Shown here piece by piece: positions 14,220 through 16,380 of a stretch of 16,380 nucleotides of DNA; within the stretch, counting starts at the first letter, position 1, and each line of letters begins with the position of its first letter. The translations under genes and the position numbers were made by a program. The stretch comes from CAZIMM01 sp964540415 (GTDB lineage: Bacteria; Bacillota; Clostridia; Oscillospirales; Acutalibacteraceae). The notes under the pieces were generated by a model that was not told the DNA's origin, made no database searches, and saw only the letters and a program-made list of their open reading frames with translations. The stretch spans positions 1-16,380 of the forward strand of contig CAZIMM010000046.1 in the NCBI GenBank assembly GCA_964540415.1, in the 5' to 3' direction.

Positions 14220-14232
14220 AAACAAATGTTCG
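14219..14232 (-). promoter_or_regulatory. LexA-like SOS box, proximal copy
   Basis: The minus strand reads CGAACATTTGTTTG, matching the Firmicutes LexA consensus CGAACRNRYGTTYC at about 12 of 14 positions. The GAAC half-site is perfect and the other half is GTTT in place of GTTC. It lies just downstream of the predicted dinB -10 box and covers the transcription start region. Confidence 0.7.
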
Positions 14233-14242
14233 AGATATAAAT

Positions 14243-14271
14243 ATAATAGCACAAATGTTCGCCAATGTAAA
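14243..14271 (-). promoter_or_regulatory. Sigma-A promoter of dinB
   Basis: TTTACA (14271-14266), a 17-bp spacer and TATTAT (14248-14243) on the minus strand match five of six bases in each box. Transcription would start near 14236. The distal LexA-like box lies inside the spacer and the proximal box just downstream of the -10, a layout suited to repression. Confidence 0.75.
14248..14261 (-). promoter_or_regulatory. LexA-like SOS box, distal copy
   Basis: The minus strand reads CGAACATTTGTGCT, with a perfect CGAAC half-site and a weaker GTGC second half. It shares the 11-bp core CGAACATTTGT with the proximal copy, 29 bp away on the same strand, and occupies the spacer of the dinB promoter. 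Confidence 0.6.
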
Positions 14272-14317
14272 GCCTTACAATAAAAAAATCGGCGAAAATT
14301 TGTGGAAGTTTATTTGC

Positions 14318-14333
14318 AATTACTGTTGTAATT
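14318..14333. promoter_or_regulatory. Perfect inverted repeat at the glgP promoter, candidate operator
   Basis: AATTAC and GTAATT form a perfect 6-bp inverted repeat separated by TGTT. The repeat overlaps the predicted glgP -35 box. A repressor or activator site is possible, but the region is AT-rich and a chance occurrence cannot be excluded. Confidence 0.4.
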
Positions 14334-14354
14334 TAAGATAATTTAGTATAAAAT
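14326..14354 (+). promoter_or_regulatory. Candidate promoter for the glycogen phosphorylase gene
   Basis: TTGTAA (14326-14331), a 17-bp spacer and TAAAAT (14349-14354) match four and five of six consensus bases. Transcription would begin about 50 nt before the ATG at 14410. It is divergent from the dinB promoter. Confidence 0.55.
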
Positions 14355-14409
14355 ATACATGAAAGCTTAAAAAAACAACCGCTGTACAAAAATTTTTTGG
14401 AGGTTTTGT

Positions 14410-16380
14410 ATGAAAAATCAACTTACAGTGCAACAAGCACAAGAGAAGATAACAGCGAATCTTTCACATGCTCACGGCGTCACTCCGGAGGAGGCGACGT
14501 TCGAGCATTACTATAAAGCAGTTGCGTCAATCGTCAAGGATATCATGGCTGATAACCGCAAGGGCTTTGCAGAAAAGGCGAAGGCGCAAAAGGCCAAGAG
14601 CGTTTATTACCTTTGCATGGAGTTCCTCATGGGCCGCTCGCTCAAAAACAGCCTTTACAACCTCGGGCTTACCGATGTGTTTGAAAGCGCGCTCAAAAAG
14701 TTCGACATCAGGCTCGACAGGCTTTACGACCTCGAGCCGGACGCAGGCCTCGGAAACGGCGGCCTCGGCAGGCTTGCCGCCTGCTATCTTGACGCGCTTG
14801 CAACAAAGGGCTACAACGCCATGGGTTATTCGATTCTGTATGAATACGGCATATTTGAGCAGCGAATAATTGACCGTCACCAGATTGAGCTTCCGGACTT
14901 CTGGCTTCCCGGCGGAAAGGTGTGGCTCACCCGCAGCGACGAGAGCACAAAAGAGGTTCAGTTTTACGGCAATATTATTGACAACTGGGACAATCGTTAT
15001 CACACCGTCGAAATGCAGAACTGCACAAAAATACTTGCCGTGCCTTATGATATGTATGTTGCGGGCAAGGGCGGCGAATCGGTGAGTGTGCTCAGGCTCT
15101 GGTCAGCGGAGGCACCCGAGGCAATAGACATGAGCGAATTCGCAAAGGGCAACTACACCCAGGCGATGAAGGCTCGCACAATGGCGGAGGTTATCAGCAA
15201 GGTGCTTTATCCGCCGGATAAGCATTACGAGGGGCAGAGCCTCAGACTCAAGCAGCAATATTTCCTTGTTTCCGCTTCGATTCAGGACATTATCCAGGAG
15301 CATCTGCGCAACTACGGCACGCTTGACAATCTGCCGGAGGCAGTCGCAATCCATATTAATGACACTCACCCGACCCTCGCGATTCCGGAGCTTATGCGTA
15401 TTCTGCTCGACGAGTGCGGCTACGGCTGGGACGAGGCGTGGAGCCTTGTGACAAAAACGGTTGCTTACACCAATCATACGGTTATGCAGGAAGCACTCGA
15501 ATGCTGGTCCGAGGATTTGTTCAAGGAGCTTCTGCCGAGGCTTTATCAGCTCATCAAGGAAATTGACAACCGCTATCGCTCATATATCTGGAACACAACG
15601 CACGACGGCGGCAGGGTTGAACGCATGGCAATTGTCAACAACGGCGCTGTCAGAATGGCAAACCTCTGTGTTGCCTCCTGCCACAGCGTGAACGGTGTTT
15701 CTGCGCTTCACAGCGATATTCTGAAGAAAACCCTCTTTGCGGACAGCTTTTCTCTCAACCCCGAAAAGTATACAAATGTCACAAACGGCATTGCATACCG
15801 CCGCTGGCTCAACCAGTCGAACCCGGAGCTTGCTTCGCTGATAACCGAGCTTATCGGTGACGGCTTTGTGCTCAACGCAGAGGAGCTTGTGCGCCTGCGC
15901 GAGTTTGAAAATGACAGTGCGGTTCTGGAACGCCTTGAAAAAATCAAAAAGTCCAACAAGGAGCGCTTTGCAAAACAGGTTATGCAGAAAACCGGCATAG
16001 AGATTGACCCGAGCTCGATATTTGATGTTCAGGTCAAGCGCCTGCACGAATACAAGCGTCAGCATCTCAACGCCATCAGCATCCTTTCAAGATATCTTGC
16101 AATCAAGGATAACCCCTCGGGAAGCTTTGTGCCGCAGACCTTTATCTTCGGTGCAAAGGCGGCACCGGGGTTCGATATGGCAAAGCGCATCATCACCTTT
16201 ATCTGCACTGTGGCTGACCTTATCAACAACGACAAGGACGTTGCGGGCAGGCTTAAAGTTGTGTTCATGGAGAACTATAATGTCAGCCTGGCAGAGTCAC
16301 TTATGCCTGCGGCGGACATCAGCGAGCAGATATCTCTCGCCGGCTATGAGGCAAGCGGCACGGGCAACATGAAGCTCATG
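14410..16380 (+). CDS. glgP: Glycogen/maltodextrin phosphorylase (GT35), 3' truncated by window end
   Basis: The frame is open from ATG 14410 to the last base, giving 657 residues of a protein usually around 790-820. It removes glucose from alpha-1,4-glucans with phosphate, giving glucose-1-phosphate in the cytoplasm. Phosphorylase landmarks include SVYYLCMEFLMGRSL, LEPDAGLGNGGLGRLAACYLD, GYNAMGYSILYEYGIFEQ, AIHINDTHPTLAIPELMR, YTNHTVMQEALE, TNGIAYRRWL, VQVKRLHEYKRQHLN and EASGTGNMKLM. In this last motif Lys655 (codon 16372-16374) corresponds to the PLP-binding lysine. GGAGG (14399-14403) lies 6 nt before the ATG. Standing alone after a divergent promoter region, it complements malQ at the other end of the window. 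glgP and malP are hard to separate by sequence alone. Confidence 0.95.
   Translation, partial: MKNQLTVQQAQEKITANLSHAHGVTPEEATFEHYYKAVASIVKDIMADNRKGFAEKAKAQKAKSVYYLCMEFLMGRSLKNSLYNLGLTDVFESALKKFDIRLDRLYDLEPDAGLGNGGLGRLAACYLDALATKGYNAMGYSILYEYGIFEQRIIDRHQIELPDFWLPGGKVWLTRSDESTKEVQFYGNIIDNWDNRYHTVEMQNCTKILAVPYDMYVAGKGGESVSVLRLWSAEAPEAIDMSEFAKGNYTQAMKARTMAEVISKVLYPPDKHYEGQSLRLKQQYFLVSASIQDIIQEHLRNYGTLDNLPEAVAIHINDTHPTLAIPELMRILLDECGYGWDEAWSLVTKTVAYTNHTVMQEALECWSEDLFKELLPRLYQLIKEIDNRYRSYIWNTTHDGGRVERMAIVNNGAVRMANLCVASCHSVNGVSALHSDILKKTLFADSFSLNPEKYTNVTNGIAYRRWLNQSNPELASLITELIGDGFVLNAEELVRLREFENDSAVLERLEKIKKSNKERFAKQVMQKTGIEIDPSSIFDVQVKRLHEYKRQHLNAISILSRYLAIKDNPSGSFVPQTFIFGAKAAPGFDMAKRIITFICTVADLINNDKDVAGRLKVVFMENYNVSLAESLMPAADISEQISLAGYEASGTGNMKLM

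Noticed and set aside
13634..14341. 235-residue plus-strand ORF antisense to dinB
   Set aside because: The opposite strand carries a full set of Y-family polymerase motifs. This frame shows no domain and ends in the AT-rich promoter region, so it is a shadow.

Overview
This 16.4 kb window looks like ordinary chromosome from an endospore-forming member of the Bacillota, most likely class Clostridia and perhaps a gut Oscillospirales-type organism. Four proteins with recognisable sporulation-family sequences support this: SpoVAC, SpoVAD, a PdaA-type cortex deacetylase and a SpoIIQ-like M23 protein. Strong Shine-Dalgarno sites, frequent TTG starts and a polysaccharide-degrading operon fit the same picture. 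The taxonomy is inference; no rRNA or other decisive marker is present. No mobile element, CRISPR array, tRNA, rRNA or phage gene was seen.

Layout. (1) Bases 1-3464 (+): a carbohydrate operon with a 5'-truncated GH127 beta-L-arabinofuranosidase, malQ (4-alpha-glucanotransferase) and a TIM-barrel sugar epimerase/isomerase, with gaps of 20 and 15 bp. (2) 3582-4819 (+): a 60-residue glycine-rich membrane peptide, a strong GC-rich hairpin, and pdaA. (3) 4771-6281 (-): spoVAC-spoVAD, whose 3' end overlaps pdaA by 49 bp. (4) 6411-11122 (+): a near-consensus sigma-A promoter followed by five closely spaced genes: a YhaM-type exoribonuclease, a DUF2804 protein, the potassium transporter pair ktrB-ktrA, and a His-rich lipoprotein. 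(5) 11103-12035 (-): a membrane-anchored or secreted metallophosphoesterase overlapping the lipoprotein gene by 20 bp. (6) 12248-12976 (+): the SpoIIQ-like M23 protein, 3 bp from the end of (7) 12980-14209 (-): DNA polymerase IV (dinB), with two LexA-like boxes at its promoter. (8) 14410-16380 (+): glycogen/maltodextrin phosphorylase, cut by the window end just after the PLP lysine motif.

How the genes work together. MalQ and the phosphorylase are the usual pair for mobilising glycogen or maltodextrins: MalQ rearranges short glucans so that the phosphorylase can release glucose-1-phosphate. GH127 and the epimerase point to plant or host glycan sugars. SpoVAC and SpoVAD belong to the dipicolinate channel loaded into spores, PdaA makes the muramic-delta-lactam of spore cortex, and SpoIIQ is a forespore-membrane partner in the engulfment channel. 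KtrA and KtrB form a gated K+ uptake system.

I did not find a clearly new biological system. The most interesting points are the SOS-type control region of dinB, three tail-to-tail gene pairs with no room for a terminator (two of them overlapping), the spoVAC-spoVAD pair with no spoVAE behind it, the Cys substitution in the PdaA metal motif, and the unknown lipoprotein and mini-protein. Five of the fourteen genes with visible starts appear to begin with TTG.
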